Origin: Mycolicibacterium sp. P9-22
GTDB lineage: Bacteria; Actinomycetota; Actinomycetes; Mycobacteriales; Mycobacteriaceae
Assembly: GCF_008329585.1 (NCBI RefSeq)
Contig: NZ_NPKP01000004.1
Coordinates: 62,001-126,000, forward strand
Length of the DNA stretch: 64,000 nucleotides
Direction: 5' to 3'
Shown: positions 1 through 9,895 of the stretch, piece by piece
How positions within the stretch are numbered: the first letter of the stretch is position 1
Layout: every line of letters starts with the position of its first letter
Position numbers and translations under genes: made by a program
The notes under the pieces: generated by a model
Database searches by the model: none
What the model was told of the DNA's origin: nothing
Seen by the model: only the letters and a program-made list of their open reading frames with translations

Positions 1-2
1 TC

Positions 3-494
3 GACGAATCGCCTGCCAATCAATCATTAACTGACCGCGCCTGCACGGCCCTGGGTATGACCGAGACACCAATCGTCCGGAAACCCCCGAACTACGCGGC
101 GTGGAAGGAACAGCCCGCACACTTTCGGCGTCACGGCGTCCCGGTTTGGCTTAGAGCATTCGCGGAAGCTGAATTCATCGTCACCGACTCGTATCACGGC
201 ACAGTGTTCGCCATCCTGCAGAACAAGCCGTTCATCTGCATCTCCAATACCAAGCGGGGTGCAAGTCGCATGCAGTCTCTGCTCGCTACCTTTGGTTTGA
301 GCGAGCGGCTCTACACCTCGGAAATGGACGATTGCACGCACATAATCGACCATCACATCGACTGGGACGTCGTGAACATCGAAATCGCCGCGCGCCGAAA
401 AGCCGGTATGGCATATCTGACCGCCGCTCTTGTGGACGAACAGCAGCCGAACCCTGCACTGACATCAGGTTGCCTGCGGGCAGACGACGCCTGA
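3..494 (+). CDS. Polysaccharide pyruvyl transferase, C-terminal part (5' end outside window)
   Basis: The reading frame is open from the first bases of the window, so this is the C-terminal 163 residues of a longer protein. An internal ATG at 57 is not a convincing start. The segment EFIVTDSYHGTVFAILQNKP is the typical C-terminal signature of the polysaccharide pyruvyl transferase family, which moves a pyruvyl ketal from phosphoenolpyruvate onto a sugar hydroxyl pair. The next gene, an FrhB-like Fe-S protein, begins 18 bases downstream, so the two are probably co-transcribed. Pyruvylated sugars are known in lipooligosaccharides of rapidly growing mycobacteria, which fits the acyl-lipid genes further right. 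The family call is firm; the acceptor sugar is unknown. Confidence 0.82.
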   Translation, partial: DESPANQSLTDRACTALGMTETPIVRKPPNYAAWKEQPAHFRRHGVPVWLRAFAEAEFIVTDSYHGTVFAILQNKPFICISNTKRGASRMQSLLATFGLSERLYTSEMDDCTHIIDHHIDWDVVNIEIAARRKAGMAYLTAALVDEQQPNPALTSGCLRADDA

Positions 495-512
495 GAAGGG
501 CTCTATAGAAAC

Positions 513-1934
513 ATGACGCATCGAATCGAAGAAACCATCGAGCGTGGTATGTGCATCGGATGCGGAGCTTGCTCGGTAGCGACCCAGGGGGCCATACCGC
601 TCGAATTGAACCGGTACGGAATGTATGTCGCATCCCTCGACACTGCGACCGAGGAACAGACGCGGCGCGGGAGCCTGGTCTGCCCGTTCTCAGACGAAGC
701 GCCTGACGAGAACGACCTCGGCGCTCCCACCCACGGTGGAAATGCGCTGCCTGCAGATCCTCGGGTAGGCCACTACAGCCGTACATTCGTCGGCCGCCAC
801 TCATCGGAGAGTTATCTGATGGGCAGCAGTTCCGGCGGGCTTACCTCCTGGCTGCTTGAGCAATTGCTGGCAAAAGACCTGGTCGATGCCGTCATACATG
901 TGGGCCGCACCGCGGAGGATGGCAGGCTGTTTCAGTACAGAATATCCACCAAAGAGGAATCCGTTGTCGCGCAACGAAAGTCCCAATACTATCCGACGAC
1001 TCTCCAGCAAGTACTCGCCGTTGCGACCGCCGAGAAGAAACGCTATGCCCTGGTTGGCGTCCCTTGCTTCATCAAGGCAGCTCGCCTGCTATGCCGTCAA
1101 GATCCCGCGCTCGACGAGTCCCTCCGATTCTTTGTCGGACTTGTTTGTGGCCATCTGAAGTCGCCGTTCTTTGCAGAGTCGCTCGCCTGGCAAGTCGGCA
1201 TACCGCCGCATGAATTGGAAGCTGTTGATTTCAGGCTGAAGAACAAGAAGAGGTGGTCGAGCGACTACGATTTCGGTGCGCTGCGCCGGGGTGACGACGA
1301 CTTCACCCGAAAGCGCACCAAAGAGCTTGTCGGGGGAAGTTGGGGGCACGGCGCATTCCAGCCAGAAGCGTGCAACTTCTGTGACGACATCTTCGCCGAG
1401 ACAGCCGATGTGGTCTTCGGCGACGCATGGCTGCTGAAGTACATGAAGGACTGGCGAGGTACAAACGTGGTCATCACCCGCAACAGCGATATCGACAGGC
1501 TATTCGACGAAGGCCGGAAGACCGGCGTGATCGAAATAGATGAGATCTCGCTGGATTCGGCTGCAGAAACTCAAGCAGGAGGATTCCGGCACCGCCGGGA
1601 CGGGATGGCGCTGCGGCTTTCTGACGACATCAAGGCGGGATTGAGCGTGCCTCGAAAGCGTGTCAAGCCGAGTAAGGAAATGTCCCGTAAGCGCGCTGCA
1701 TTAGTCCGTCAGCGCCGGCGCATGTCCGGCGTCAGCCTAGAAACATTCGCCGAGGCTCGTGAGCACGGCGAGTTCGACAGGTACCTCCGCGCAATGGCCG
1801 CGGAGATTGCGCGGTATCGAAAGCTGGAGCGCGGCCAGATCCTGATCATCGAGATGACGCGCGTTTGGAACAACATACGGTTCGGGTTGCGCCGAGCAGG
1901 ATCGGTAAATACCAGCGGTGAGGACCGAGCTTGA
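513..1934 (+). CDS. FrhB/FdhB-like (coenzyme F420 hydrogenase beta family) iron-sulfur protein
   Basis: 473 residues. The N-terminus has a ferredoxin-like cluster motif (MCIGCGACS, residues about 13-21) with a fourth Cys followed by Pro in LVCPFS near residue 57. The middle has GVPCFIKAARLLC and a later CNFCDDIFAETADVVFGDAW, the pattern of the FrhB/FdhB C-terminal domain. Relatives in F420-dependent enzymes bind FAD and Fe-S centres, but stand-alone members in surface-polysaccharide clusters beside pyruvyl transferases have no settled function; a redox step on a sugar or on the pyruvyl donor is only a guess. It follows the pyruvyl transferase by 18 bases. Base composition is lower in G+C than most of the window (35 of 60 bases at 1021-1080 against 44 of 60 at 37021-37080), which hints at separate origin. 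Confidence 0.75.
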   Translation: MTHRIEETIERGMCIGCGACSVATQGAIPLELNRYGMYVASLDTATEEQTRRGSLVCPFSDEAPDENDLGAPTHGGNALPADPRVGHYSRTFVGRHSSESYLMGSSSGGLTSWLLEQLLAKDLVDAVIHVGRTAEDGRLFQYRISTKEESVVAQRKSQYYPTTLQQVLAVATAEKKRYALVGVPCFIKAARLLCRQDPALDESLRFFVGLVCGHLKSPFFAESLAWQVGIPPHELEAVDFRLKNKKRWSSDYDFGALRRGDDDFTRKRTKELVGGSWGHGAFQPEACNFCDDIFAETADVVFGDAWLLKYMKDWRGTNVVITRNSDIDRLFDEGRKTGVIEIDEISLDSAAETQAGGFRHRRDGMALRLSDDIKAGLSVPRKRVKPSKEMSRKRAALVRQRRRMSGVSLETFAEAREHGEFDRYLRAMAAEIARYRKLERGQILIIEMTRVWNNIRFGLRRAGSVNTSGEDRA

Positions 1935-2304
1935 CCCGCGCGCCTCAAGCTCAACCGCGGATCATCGCTTCGCTGTAATCGGCTTTGCGTTTCGGCGCAT
2001 CACCGTCAGCCCACGATCAGGCTGGCATTATTCGTTGAGCGGAAGCTCCGAATGAGCACCGCAAGTGCGTTAACTGGCATCCGGGACGAGTCACATCCCA
2101 TTCATCGGCCCAGACGTGTCGGCGAGTTTTGACATCGAAGTACAGCGTGTCTCACAGGCTCCTCTGAGGTGATCCTCACCACGATCTCAGCCATAGCGGG
2201 CAACGTAGACCACACATGCGGTGCAACCACGGCTACTCTCGAAATCAAGGACTTACCCGCCACAGCTTGAACATTTGTGCGACGAAAGCGACACAGCAAC
2301 CAAG
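1935..2304. other. Intergenic region, no gene seen
   Basis: 370 bases between the FrhB-like gene and the GT2 gene without a convincing reading frame. A short inverted repeat (TGAGG-TGAT-CCTCA, 2165-2178) is present but has no T-run and is too small to call a terminator. An open frame reaches back to a GTG at 2221 ahead of the GT2 gene, but those 28 residues do not look like the start of a GT2 domain. Confidence 0.5.
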
Positions 2305-3138
2305 ATGAACACCACAACCCCGGTAATCGCGGCCATCCCCAACTACAACATGGGGCACCATCTCCGCAAACTGCTGCCGCAGGTACTCGCACAGGGTTAT
2401 GACCGCGTCTACGTCATGGATGACGGGTCCACCGATGACAGTGTCGCGATCGTCAAGGAGTTCGACGGTGACGTCCAGCTCGTCGAGGCGCGCGAGAACC
2501 AGGGCTGCACGGCCAACCGCAACCAGGTACTCAAGGTGCTCGACGGTGACGAGCTGATCCACTTCATCGACGCCGATATGGACCTGGCGACCGACAACAT
2601 CGCTCATGTCGCCCGCGAGTTGGCGGCGCGCTACGCCGACCACGGCGTCGGAGCAATCGGCGGCCTGGTCAGCCGGGCCGACGGAAGCCAGGAGCCCTAC
2701 AACTTCGGGCCGGCATTCACGCTGCAGACGCACCTCACGGGTATTCCGCCGGTGCTCGACAGGGTCCGCGAGCGGCCCAAGCTCGCACGCGCCATCCAGC
2801 ACAGCGTTCGTCCGGTGGTGAAGAACTACCCCAACGTCCTGGACGAGGCCGCGCCTCAGGAGACGTTCTGGCTGCATGAGGGCAACATGCTGATCTACGC
2901 CGACGTCTACGAGTCGCTCGGTGGCTACGACATCAACATGCGCAATCACGGTGCTCAGGATCTGGCGATCCGCCTGGAGAAGAAGGGCATCAAGCGTTGG
3001 TTCGACCCCAGCATCGAGGTCGTCCATCATTACATCGATGTGCGCGGCAAGAAGCGCAAGAAGCAGCAGTACGAGTCACTGCGTTATCTGGTGGGCAAGC
3101 ACGGCATCAAGCCCTGGGTCACCGGCCACTACCGCTGA
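2305..3138 (+). CDS. Family 2 glycosyltransferase
   Basis: 277 residues from the ATG at 2305. The protein opens with the GT-A fold strand VIAAIPNYN, then VMDDGSTDDS and the metal/nucleotide-sugar motif FIDADMDL (about residue 95), followed by a GGYD...NHGAQDLAIRLEKKG segment typical of GT2 acceptor-side motifs. It probably transfers an activated sugar to a lipid or oligosaccharide on the cytoplasmic face. The start was chosen because the Rossmann-like strand begins six residues later; upstream in-frame codons to 2221 add no family sequence. No clear Shine-Dalgarno precedes it. It ends 21 bases from the convergent GT39-like gene. Donor and acceptor are unknown; the cluster suggests glycolipid or oligosaccharide assembly. 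Confidence 0.85.
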   Translation: MNTTTPVIAAIPNYNMGHHLRKLLPQVLAQGYDRVYVMDDGSTDDSVAIVKEFDGDVQLVEARENQGCTANRNQVLKVLDGDELIHFIDADMDLATDNIAHVARELAARYADHGVGAIGGLVSRADGSQEPYNFGPAFTLQTHLTGIPPVLDRVRERPKLARAIQHSVRPVVKNYPNVLDEAAPQETFWLHEGNMLIYADVYESLGGYDINMRNHGAQDLAIRLEKKGIKRWFDPSIEVVHHYIDVRGKKRKKQQYESLRYLVGKHGIKPWVTGHYR

Positions 3139-3159
3139 ACCCAACCCGTCGCGCAGGCG

Positions 3160-4824
3160 TCAGCGGCGGGTCAGCCGGTAGACGTCCGCGCCACCCATCA
3201 TCTGATTGATCCCACGGTATTCGGCCGTGTAGCCGCGATCGCCGAACTCCTGCAGGATCTGTTCCCGCTTTGCGGCGGTACTCCCGTAGGTGCTTCCGGA
3301 CACCAACCGACTGACGAAATAAAGTTCCTTGCCCGCCACCGGGCGCAGGTCGGGGAAGTCGGCGAGCAATTGGTCCTGGGTCGCCACGTACGTGGTGATG
3401 TCCGGTGGGAGCCGCCACATCACCGCCGGCACGATGCCGCGGCGGTCGGAGTCCAGGATCATGGCGGCGTTGGCGCCCGGGAGCGCAACCGGCACACGGT
3501 AGTGCTGATAGGCATGCGCGGCTGTCGATATGGCCACGCCGACGAACTGGAATACGAACAGCACCGAGACCGCGGCGATCACCGCGGGCGAGCGTTGCGC
3601 AGCCACGGCGAGCGCCACGAACAAAAACGGGGTCAGTGAGTACAGGTACAGCGGCCGCATGGCGTGCAGTGGGATGACACAGGACACGAAGAGCGCAATC
3701 ATGGCCAGCCACGTCGCCAGGAACATGGTCAGGGGCAGCGATCTGTCGGTGACGCCACGACTGCGCCACCCCCGCCGATTCCGCAGCAGCCACCGGGCGG
3801 CCAGGACGAGCATCGGCAGCACCACGAGAGCCGTGATCACCGCCGTCGCGACGGTCACGGCGTCGATCTGAAAAGCCGGATCGAGCGGCAGGAATGTCTC
3901 CACCACCGCCATCAACGCGACACCGATACGCATCGGAATCGCCCAGGGGGTCAGCGGCTGGGCCTGCTGCCCGCCCAGGCGCAGGGACGCAGCGAAATCC
4001 GGGTTGACGCAAAGGAACACCGCTGTGGCAACGACAGAGACGCCGGCGAGCTGAATCAGCTCGCGGTGACCGCGGCCCCGCAGCATGACCGCACCGATCA
4101 CCACACATGCTGTGGCAGCGGGCAGCACGAACAGATACTGCGTGAGCATGCCGCCGGCGATGACCGCAGTCATGGCCAGCAGGTAGCCGAAGTGTCGCCG
4201 CTGACACCAGATGATGAGCAACAACAGCAGCAGGGCCGAGAACAGCCCGAGCAGCGCGTACTGACGTGCCGATGCGGCGGCCGCCCTGGACGCCATCGTC
4301 AGTGACCAGGTCGCGACGACCGCGACCGCCACCATGTTGGGTACCGACAGCAGCCGGCACGCTGTGAAGATGACCACGGCGGTGAGCGCGACGAAGACCA
4401 TGTTGAGCGCCAAGGCCGCCGGTATGGACACCCCGAAGACCAGAAACCATGCGTGCAGCAGCCAGTAGTACAGCGGAGGGTGGATATCGGAATGCGCAAG
4501 ATCGGTCCGGATCTGCTCGAAGCAGGACGAACCTAGCGTCCAATACGACTGCCATTCCGCGGCAGGCACCCATTTCGCTACGGGTAGGCCGTGGGCGTAA
4601 CGACCCTGATTGCAGGTCGCGCCGAGCATCGTGATGCCGTCATCGTGGGGCAGGTACGTCGACGTCCCCAGGCGCAGGCCCAGCATCGCGACGATCACGA
4701 CGGCGAGTGTGACGGCGACCGTCCAGCCGGTCCGATCCGCCACCGAATGGACCTGCAGCACCGATCCGAGATTTTGCCGAAACTGCTTGACGGAAAACCT
4801 CTTCCGCCGGTGCGGTTCGTTCAA
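3160..4824 (-). CDS. Multi-spanning membrane glycosyltransferase (GT39/PMT-like)
   Basis: About 554 residues with many hydrophobic segments. The extracytoplasmic first loop carries HDD (in YLPHDDG) and the DIHPPLYYWLLHAW motif seen in GT39/ArnT/PMT-type polyprenyl-phosphate-sugar transferases. These enzymes use a lipid-linked sugar and act on the periplasmic side of the membrane. The start is uncertain: a TTG at 4824 overlaps the TGA of the upstream MmpL gene in a TTGA arrangement typical of translational coupling, while a longer frame reaches a TTG at 4839; neither has a strong ribosome binding site. Coupling to MmpL suggests the sugar is added to the exported lipid or its carrier. Substrate is not known. 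Confidence 0.75.
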   Translation of the reverse strand: MNEPHRRKRFSVKQFRQNLGSVLQVHSVADRTGWTVAVTLAVVIVAMLGLRLGTSTYLPHDDGITMLGATCNQGRYAHGLPVAKWVPAAEWQSYWTLGSSCFEQIRTDLAHSDIHPPLYYWLLHAWFLVFGVSIPAALALNMVFVALTAVVIFTACRLLSVPNMVAVAVVATWSLTMASRAAAASARQYALLGLFSALLLLLLIIWCQRRHFGYLLAMTAVIAGGMLTQYLFVLPAATACVVIGAVMLRGRGHRELIQLAGVSVVATAVFLCVNPDFAASLRLGGQQAQPLTPWAIPMRIGVALMAVVETFLPLDPAFQIDAVTVATAVITALVVLPMLVLAARWLLRNRRGWRSRGVTDRSLPLTMFLATWLAMIALFVSCVIPLHAMRPLYLYSLTPFLFVALAVAAQRSPAVIAAVSVLFVFQFVGVAISTAAHAYQHYRVPVALPGANAAMILDSDRRGIVPAVMWRLPPDITTYVATQDQLLADFPDLRPVAGKELYFVSRLVSGSTYGSTAAKREQILQEFGDRGYTAEYRGINQMMGGADVYRLTRR

Positions 4825-7800
4825 TCGCGCCCGCGCCAAGCGGCGGTCACCATCGAGGCCTTGGCCACGGCGACACCGTAGCCCACATCGGTGTCGTCAT
4901 CGACGGGATCGTCATCGACGGCAAATGTCATCGGCTTCGTCTCGTCTGCAGTCGAGCCCCGCTTGCCGAACGGGAGGCGCCTTTTCAGGTCACTCGGCAC
5001 CACCGACGGCCACCAGTTCTTCTCCCCCAGCATCACCGCCAACGCCGGCACCGTGATGGTGCGCACGATGAAGGTGTCCAGCAGCAGCCCGACACCGATG
5101 ATGAAGCCCAGCTGAACGATCGCGGCGATTGAACTCACCGTCATGGCGAGCATCGAGGCCGCGAAGATCAGCCCTGCCGACGTGATCACGCCGCCGGTGG
5201 CGCCGATGGTGCGGATCACCGCCACCTTCGTGCCGCGGTGGGCTTCCTCCCGTATTCGGGAGATGAGCAGCAGGTTGTAGTCCGCGCCGACGGCCACCAG
5301 GACGAGGAAGGTGAAGCCCGGGGTGTTCCAGAAAATGGGCTGGTCGAGGATGATCTGGAAGAACACCACGGCGATGCCGAGCGCTGACATGTACGACAGC
5401 ACCACCGAGAGCATGAGATACAGCGGCGCGACGATCGCCCTCAGCAGCATCGCCAGAATCAAGAACACCACAATCAGGGTCACCAGGACGATGTAGCGGA
5501 TATCGCTGTTGTAGTAGCCGCGTATCTCGTTCTGGACCACGCTGCCGCCGACCATCTGGATGTCGGCGTCGGCCAGCGTGGTGTTGGGCCGTGAACTCTC
5601 GGCCGCGGTGATGATGTCGTCCACCTGATCCATCGCCGCAGCACCGAACGGGTCCAGAGCGGTCTGCACCATATAGCGGGCGGTGTGGCCGTCCTCGGAG
5701 ATGAACAGCTTGGCAGCCTTCTCGAACTCCGGCCGGGTCAGGATCTGCGGCGGGATGTAGAAGCCGGACATCGACGGATCCGCCGCATCGCGCTTCATCG
5801 CCAACAGGAAGTCCGACGCCTGACTCAGGCCGCCGCCCATCTGCCGGGTCTGGTCCACCAACAACTGGACGCCTTGGGCAAGCAGTGCGCTGGAGTCGGC
5901 GAGCTTGTTCATCCCGTCGACCAGTTCGTTCATCCGGGTGTTGACGGAGGCCGGGTCATCAAGCCCGATCTCCTCGGCCGCCGTCAGCGCCTGTTCCAGG
6001 TTGTCCGTCACGCCGGTCACCGAACGCGCCGCATTGTCACCCGGTTGGGTGTTCTCCAGTTGCTTGGACAATTCGTACAACTGCTGGATGGTGCCGTCGT
6101 CGTAGGCGGTGAGGATTCTGCTCATGTCGGTGCGTACGGCCTTGCAGGCCGGGTCGAGTGTGCAGATCGGGCTGGCATTCAGCAGTGCCACCATCGGTTG
6201 CATCCACGTCGTGTTCAGCACAACCTGTTCCAGGCCACCGCCGGCCGCCCTGCCCATACCTCGCAGAAGGTCGATCATGCGGGCGTTCACATCGATGCTC
6301 CGCAGTGTCTCGGCGCCACCGAACTCCTGCTGCGTCTCGGCGAGTGCGAGCAGAATTGTGCGCAGCCCGTCGGCGGACCCCACCACTTGATCGCGAATCT
6401 GATCCAGCGCGGAGGCCAGGGCATGAGCACCCTCGGACAGTTGGGTCAGCCGGGAATCGTTCTCGTCGATGAGATTGGTTGCCTCGCCGAGCTTGTCGCC
6501 CACCTCGCCGGCCTGATGGGTGGCCCGTGCCTCGGTGAGCATCTCACCGTTGGGTCGGGTGATACCGCGGACCGCGGCGATATCGGGCAGCTGGCTGATC
6601 CGGTTGGCCATCTGCTCCATGTCCGCCAGTGCCCGCGGTGAGCGCAGATCCTGGGTGTCGGAATGCACCACGATGAACTGCTGGATCGACGCACTGGCCG
6701 GGAAGTGGGCGTTCATGGTCTCGTAGGACTGGTTGCTCTCGGAATCAGTCGGCAGGTTCTTGCGGTCGTCGTAGTTGAAGTCGACCAGCAGCGCGCATCC
6801 GGCCAGCGCCATGAGCACCACCAGGCTGCCGAACAGGTTGAGCTTGGGCCTGCGGACGATGCTGACGCCCATCCGGCGCCACATCGGCCCGGTGATGTCC
6901 TTACGCGGATTCACCCAGCCCCTGCGGCCGGCCAGCACGATGAACGCCGGCAACAGGGTGATCGATCCCAGGAAGCCGATGAAGATCGTGACCGCCAGCG
7001 CCGGCCCGACCGTCGAGAACACGCTCAGGGTCGCGAAGGACAAGGCCAGGAAGGTGATCGCCACCGTACCCGCGGAACCCGCGATCACCTCGCCGATCGA
7101 GACCAGCGCGGCGACGATTGCGGCGTCGGTCGCCATTCCACCGCGCAGATGCTCTTGATAGCGACTGAACAGGAAAACCGCATAGTCCACCCCTGCACCG
7201 ACCATCATGCCGGTGATCAGCACGATCGTCTGCGGTGCCAGGCCCAGACCCAGCAGGCCGAGCCCGGCCACCACTTGCTGGGCAACGGCCAGACATATGC
7301 CGATGCTCAGCAGCGGTATGACCATCGCGACGAGATTGCGGTAGACGATGATCAGGATCAGCAACACGGTGACGACCGTCGAGACTTCGATGAGCAACTG
7401 ATCGCGCAGCGCGATGTCGGTGACGTCCTCCATCGTCGCCGCCGCGCCGACGATGCTGGGCGTCAGCGTCGTGCCGGCCGTCGTCTCGTCGATGATCTTG
7501 ACGGCTTCTCGATAGGCCTTCTGACCGGGGCCGGTGCCCATGGTGCCGTTGAGGCTGACCGGCAGGTTCCAGGCCTTACCGTCTTTACTCGACATCGCCG
7601 GGCGGATCTCTTTGATGCTGATGAAGTCCTGCATCGACACCACGATGTCGGTCCGCGCGCGCAGGTTCTCGACGATTTTGCGGTAGGTGTCCTCGTCCTG
7701 ATCGGTCAACCCGTTCTCGTTCACGAGGATGACGGCCACCAGGTTGGTTGCGCCCGCCTCGTTGAACGCCACTTTCATTTGCTGGCCAGCGGCTATGGTC

Positions 7801-7985
7801 GGCGAGTCCGCGGGCAGGAAGTCGGGCGGATTGCGCTGGGCCACCACGGCCAACGGCGGAATCGCCGCGAACAGAGAACCGGCGATGACCAGCCAAGTGG
7901 CAATGACGAGCACGGGATGACGGACGATCATGCGACCGTTTGAGGCGAGAAGGCCGCGCGCGGTCACCTTCGAACGTCTGGACAT
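4821..7985 (-). CDS. MmpL family RND lipid transporter
   Basis: About 1054 residues, the usual length for mycobacterial MmpL proteins. The pattern is one N-terminal membrane helix, a large periplasmic domain, a helix bundle with VDYAVFLFSRYQE (Asp-Tyr pair of TM4), a second periplasmic domain with a long coiled-coil-like part, and a second bundle with GADYNLLLISRIREE (TM10 pair). These Asp-Tyr pairs carry the proton relay that powers lipid export to the outer membrane. ATG at 7985 is preferred over a TTG at 7994 because a TAGCCT -10-like box (7994-7999) lies 8 bases before the ATG. M. tuberculosis has mmpL12 in the equivalent lipooligosaccharide region, but I cannot assign the number. No mmpS gene is adjacent. 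Confidence 0.92.
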   Translation of the reverse strand: MSRRSKVTARGLLASNGRMIVRHPVLVIATWLVIAGSLFAAIPPLAVVAQRNPPDFLPADSPTIAAGQQMKVAFNEAGATNLVAVILVNENGLTDQDEDTYRKIVENLRARTDIVVSMQDFISIKEIRPAMSSKDGKAWNLPVSLNGTMGTGPGQKAYREAVKIIDETTAGTTLTPSIVGAAATMEDVTDIALRDQLLIEVSTVVTVLLILIIVYRNLVAMVIPLLSIGICLAVAQQVVAGLGLLGLGLAPQTIVLITGMMVGAGVDYAVFLFSRYQEHLRGGMATDAAIVAALVSIGEVIAGSAGTVAITFLALSFATLSVFSTVGPALAVTIFIGFLGSITLLPAFIVLAGRRGWVNPRKDITGPMWRRMGVSIVRRPKLNLFGSLVVLMALAGCALLVDFNYDDRKNLPTDSESNQSYETMNAHFPASASIQQFIVVHSDTQDLRSPRALADMEQMANRISQLPDIAAVRGITRPNGEMLTEARATHQAGEVGDKLGEATNLIDENDSRLTQLSEGAHALASALDQIRDQVVGSADGLRTILLALAETQQEFGGAETLRSIDVNARMIDLLRGMGRAAGGGLEQVVLNTTWMQPMVALLNASPICTLDPACKAVRTDMSRILTAYDDGTIQQLYELSKQLENTQPGDNAARSVTGVTDNLEQALTAAEEIGLDDPASVNTRMNELVDGMNKLADSSALLAQGVQLLVDQTRQMGGGLSQASDFLLAMKRDAADPSMSGFYIPPQILTRPEFEKAAKLFISEDGHTARYMVQTALDPFGAAAMDQVDDIITAAESSRPNTTLADADIQMVGGSVVQNEIRGYYNSDIRYIVLVTLIVVFLILAMLLRAIVAPLYLMLSVVLSYMSALGIAVVFFQIILDQPIFWNTPGFTFLVLVAVGADYNLLLISRIREEAHRGTKVAVIRTIGATGGVITSAGLIFAASMLAMTVSSIAAIVQLGFIIGVGLLLDTFIVRTITVPALAVMLGEKNWWPSVVPSDLKRRLPFGKRGSTADETKPMTFAVDDDPVDDDTDVGYGVAVAKASMVTAAWRGRD

Positions 7986-8060
7986 TGGCGACAAGGCTAC
8001 ATGGTGTTGCTGTTAACTCTGTCAGCTACAAGTGACCTGCGCATCGGGGTGTCGGCGCCC

Positions 8061-8969
8061 TCACACCGGGGGTCCGACCGCCGGCTTACGCGCGACAGCG
8101 GCGCGGGCCGACCGCGAGCGCAGGACGGCGTCGACGGTGAAGACCGCCAACGCCAGCCAGATCAGCGCGAAACCCAGCCACCGGGCGGCCGGCATCGGCT
8201 CGTGTCCCACCAGAACACCCCAGGACAACTGCATGATCGGCGTCATGTAGAACAGCAGCCCCATCGTCACCAGGGGTAATCGATGTGCGGCGGCGGCGAA
8301 CAGCAGCAGCGGCACCGCCGTCAGCACGCCGGCCAGTATCAGCAGCACGACGTGGCCGGCGCCGTGCCCGACGAATGTGGCGTGCCCACCGGTCTGCAAC
8401 ACGATCAGGTAGCCCAGCGCGAACGGTGCGGCCAGCGCCGTCTCGATGCCGACACTCACCCGGGGATCGACCGGCACCACCTTCTTGACCGCGCCGTACA
8501 GCCCGAAGGACAACGCCAGCCCGAGCCCGATATAGGGCGGCGCGCCGACCTGCACCGTCAACACCACCACCGCGGCGACCGCGATCACCAGGGCGGCGCC
8601 CTGCGCGCGGTTGAGCCGCTCACGGAACACCACCATGCCGAGCAGGACGGTCACCAGCGGGTTGATGAAGTATCCGAGCGCTGCGTCGACGACGTGGCCG
8701 TTGTTGACCGCATAGACGTAGATCAGCCAGTTGACCGAGATCAGTCCCGAGGCCAGCGCCAGCAGTAGCCAGGTGCGGCCGCTGATCGCCCGCAGATCCC
8801 GCAGCCGGTGCACCGCGGCGACGACCACCAAGAGAAAGAGGAAGCCCCAGACGATGCGGTGGGACAGGATCTCCACCGAGCCCGCCGGTTTGAGCAGCGG
8901 GAAGAAGGCCGGAAACAGCCCCCACGAGCCGTACGCGCCGATGCCGAAGAGCAGTCCTGACCGTTTCAC
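8061..8969 (-). CDS. RarD/EamA family permease
   Basis: 302 residues with about ten hydrophobic helices. The sequence [17 protein letters not shown] near the start, [10 protein letters not shown], and [20 protein letters not shown] are characteristic of RarD proteins in the DMT/EamA superfamily, whose substrates are mostly undefined. The GTG start at 8969 overlaps the TGA stop of rluD (GTGA), so it is translationally coupled to rluD. The frame continues upstream to 9089, but that part is the antisense-like extension over rluD and is not family sequence. It is the last gene of the lspA-rluD-rarD run. A role for this transporter cannot be read from its neighbours. Confidence 0.85.
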   Translation of the reverse strand: MKRSGLLFGIGAYGSWGLFPAFFPLLKPAGSVEILSHRIVWGFLFLLVVVAAVHRLRDLRAISGRTWLLLALASGLISVNWLIYVYAVNNGHVVDAALGYFINPLVTVLLGMVVFRERLNRAQGAALVIAVAAVVVLTVQVGAPPYIGLGLALSFGLYGAVKKVVPVDPRVSVGIETALAAPFALGYLIVLQTGGHATFVGHGAGHVVLLILAGVLTAVPLLLFAAAAHRLPLVTMGLLFYMTPIMQLSWGVLVGHEPMPAARWLGFALIWLALAVFTVDAVLRSRSARAAVARKPAVGPPV

Positions 8970-9895
8970 TGGTCGTGACGGCGCAAAACGTCCAGGGCGT
9001 GCTGCAGATCGGCGGGATAGGGGCTGGTGATCTCGATCCGCCTGCCGTCCGCGGGATGCGCGAACGCCAGCGACCGGGCGTGCAGCCACTGCCGCTCCAG
9101 ACCGAGTTTCTTGGCCAGTGTCGGGTCCGCGCCGTAGGTGAGATCGCCGCAGCAGGGATGGTGCAACGCCGAGAAATGCACCCGGATCTGGTGCGTGCGC
9201 CCGGTTTCCAGATGGATGTCGAGCAGGCTGGCCGCGACGTGCGCCTCGATGGTGTCGTAGTGGGTGACGCTGTCGCGGCCGTTCTCGGTCACCGCGAACT
9301 TCCAGTCCTGGCCACGGTGGCGGCCGATGGGCGCGTCGATGGTGCCGCTGGACGGATCGGGATGCCCCTGCACCAGCGCGTGGTAGCGCTTCTCCACGGT
9401 GCGTTCCTTGAACGCCCGCTTGAGCACGGTGTAGGCCCGCTCCGAGATCGCCACCACCATCACCCCGGAGGTGCCCACATCAAGGCGCGACACGATGCCC
9501 TTGCGCTCGGCCACGCCGGAGGTGGTGATCCGGAACCCCGCCGCAGCCAGCCCGCCGAGCACCGTCGGCCCGGTCCAGCCCACCGACGCGTGTGCGGCGA
9601 CGCCGACCGGTTTGTCGACCGCGACGATATCGTCATCGGCGTACAGAATGTTCATGCCCTCGATCTCGACGGGCGTATTCTCCACCGGCGCAGCCGGTTC
9701 CGGCAGCCGAACCTCCAGCCAGGCACCGGCGACGAGTTTGTCGGATTTGCCGGCGGCCGCACCGTCGAGTTCGACGCCGCCCTCTTCGGCGATCGCCGCG
9801 GCGACGGTGCGGGACAACCCGAGCAACCGGGCCAGGCCGGCGTCGACCCGCATCCCGGCCAGGCCTTCGGGGACGGGCATCGAGCGGGTGGTCAT
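8966..9895 (-). CDS. rluD: RluD-type 23S rRNA pseudouridine synthase
   Basis: 309 residues. An N-terminal S4-like RNA-binding part ([20 protein letters not shown]) is followed by the RluA/RluD catalytic domain with [16 protein letters not shown] and the catalytic Asp in SRLDVGTSG (family consensus HRLDxxTSG, here Ser for His). [13 protein letters not shown] and CGDLTYG complete the pattern. The enzyme converts uridines of large-subunit rRNA to pseudouridine. The ATG at 9895 shares one base with the lspA stop (TGATG), so the two are coupled, as in M. tuberculosis Rv1539-Rv1540. The open frame extends to 10264 upstream, but that is read-through opposite lspA and was discarded. Confidence 0.92.
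   Translation of the reverse strand: MTTRSMPVPEGLAGMRVDAGLARLLGLSRTVAAAIAEEGGVELDGAAAGKSDKLVAGAWLEVRLPEPAAPVENTPVEIEGMNILYADDDIVAVDKPVGVAAHASVGWTGPTVLGGLAAAGFRITTSGVAERKGIVSRLDVGTSGVMVVAISERAYTVLKRAFKERTVEKRYHALVQGHPDPSSGTIDAPIGRHRGQDWKFAVTENGRDSVTHYDTIEAHVAASLLDIHLETGRTHQIRVHFSALHHPCCGDLTYGADPTLAKKLGLERQWLHARSLAFAHPADGRRIEITSPYPADLQHALDVLRRHDQ

Noticed and set aside
2221..2304. 28-residue N-terminal extension of the GT2 gene
   Set aside because: The GT2 fold starts right after ATG 2305; the extension has no family sequence.
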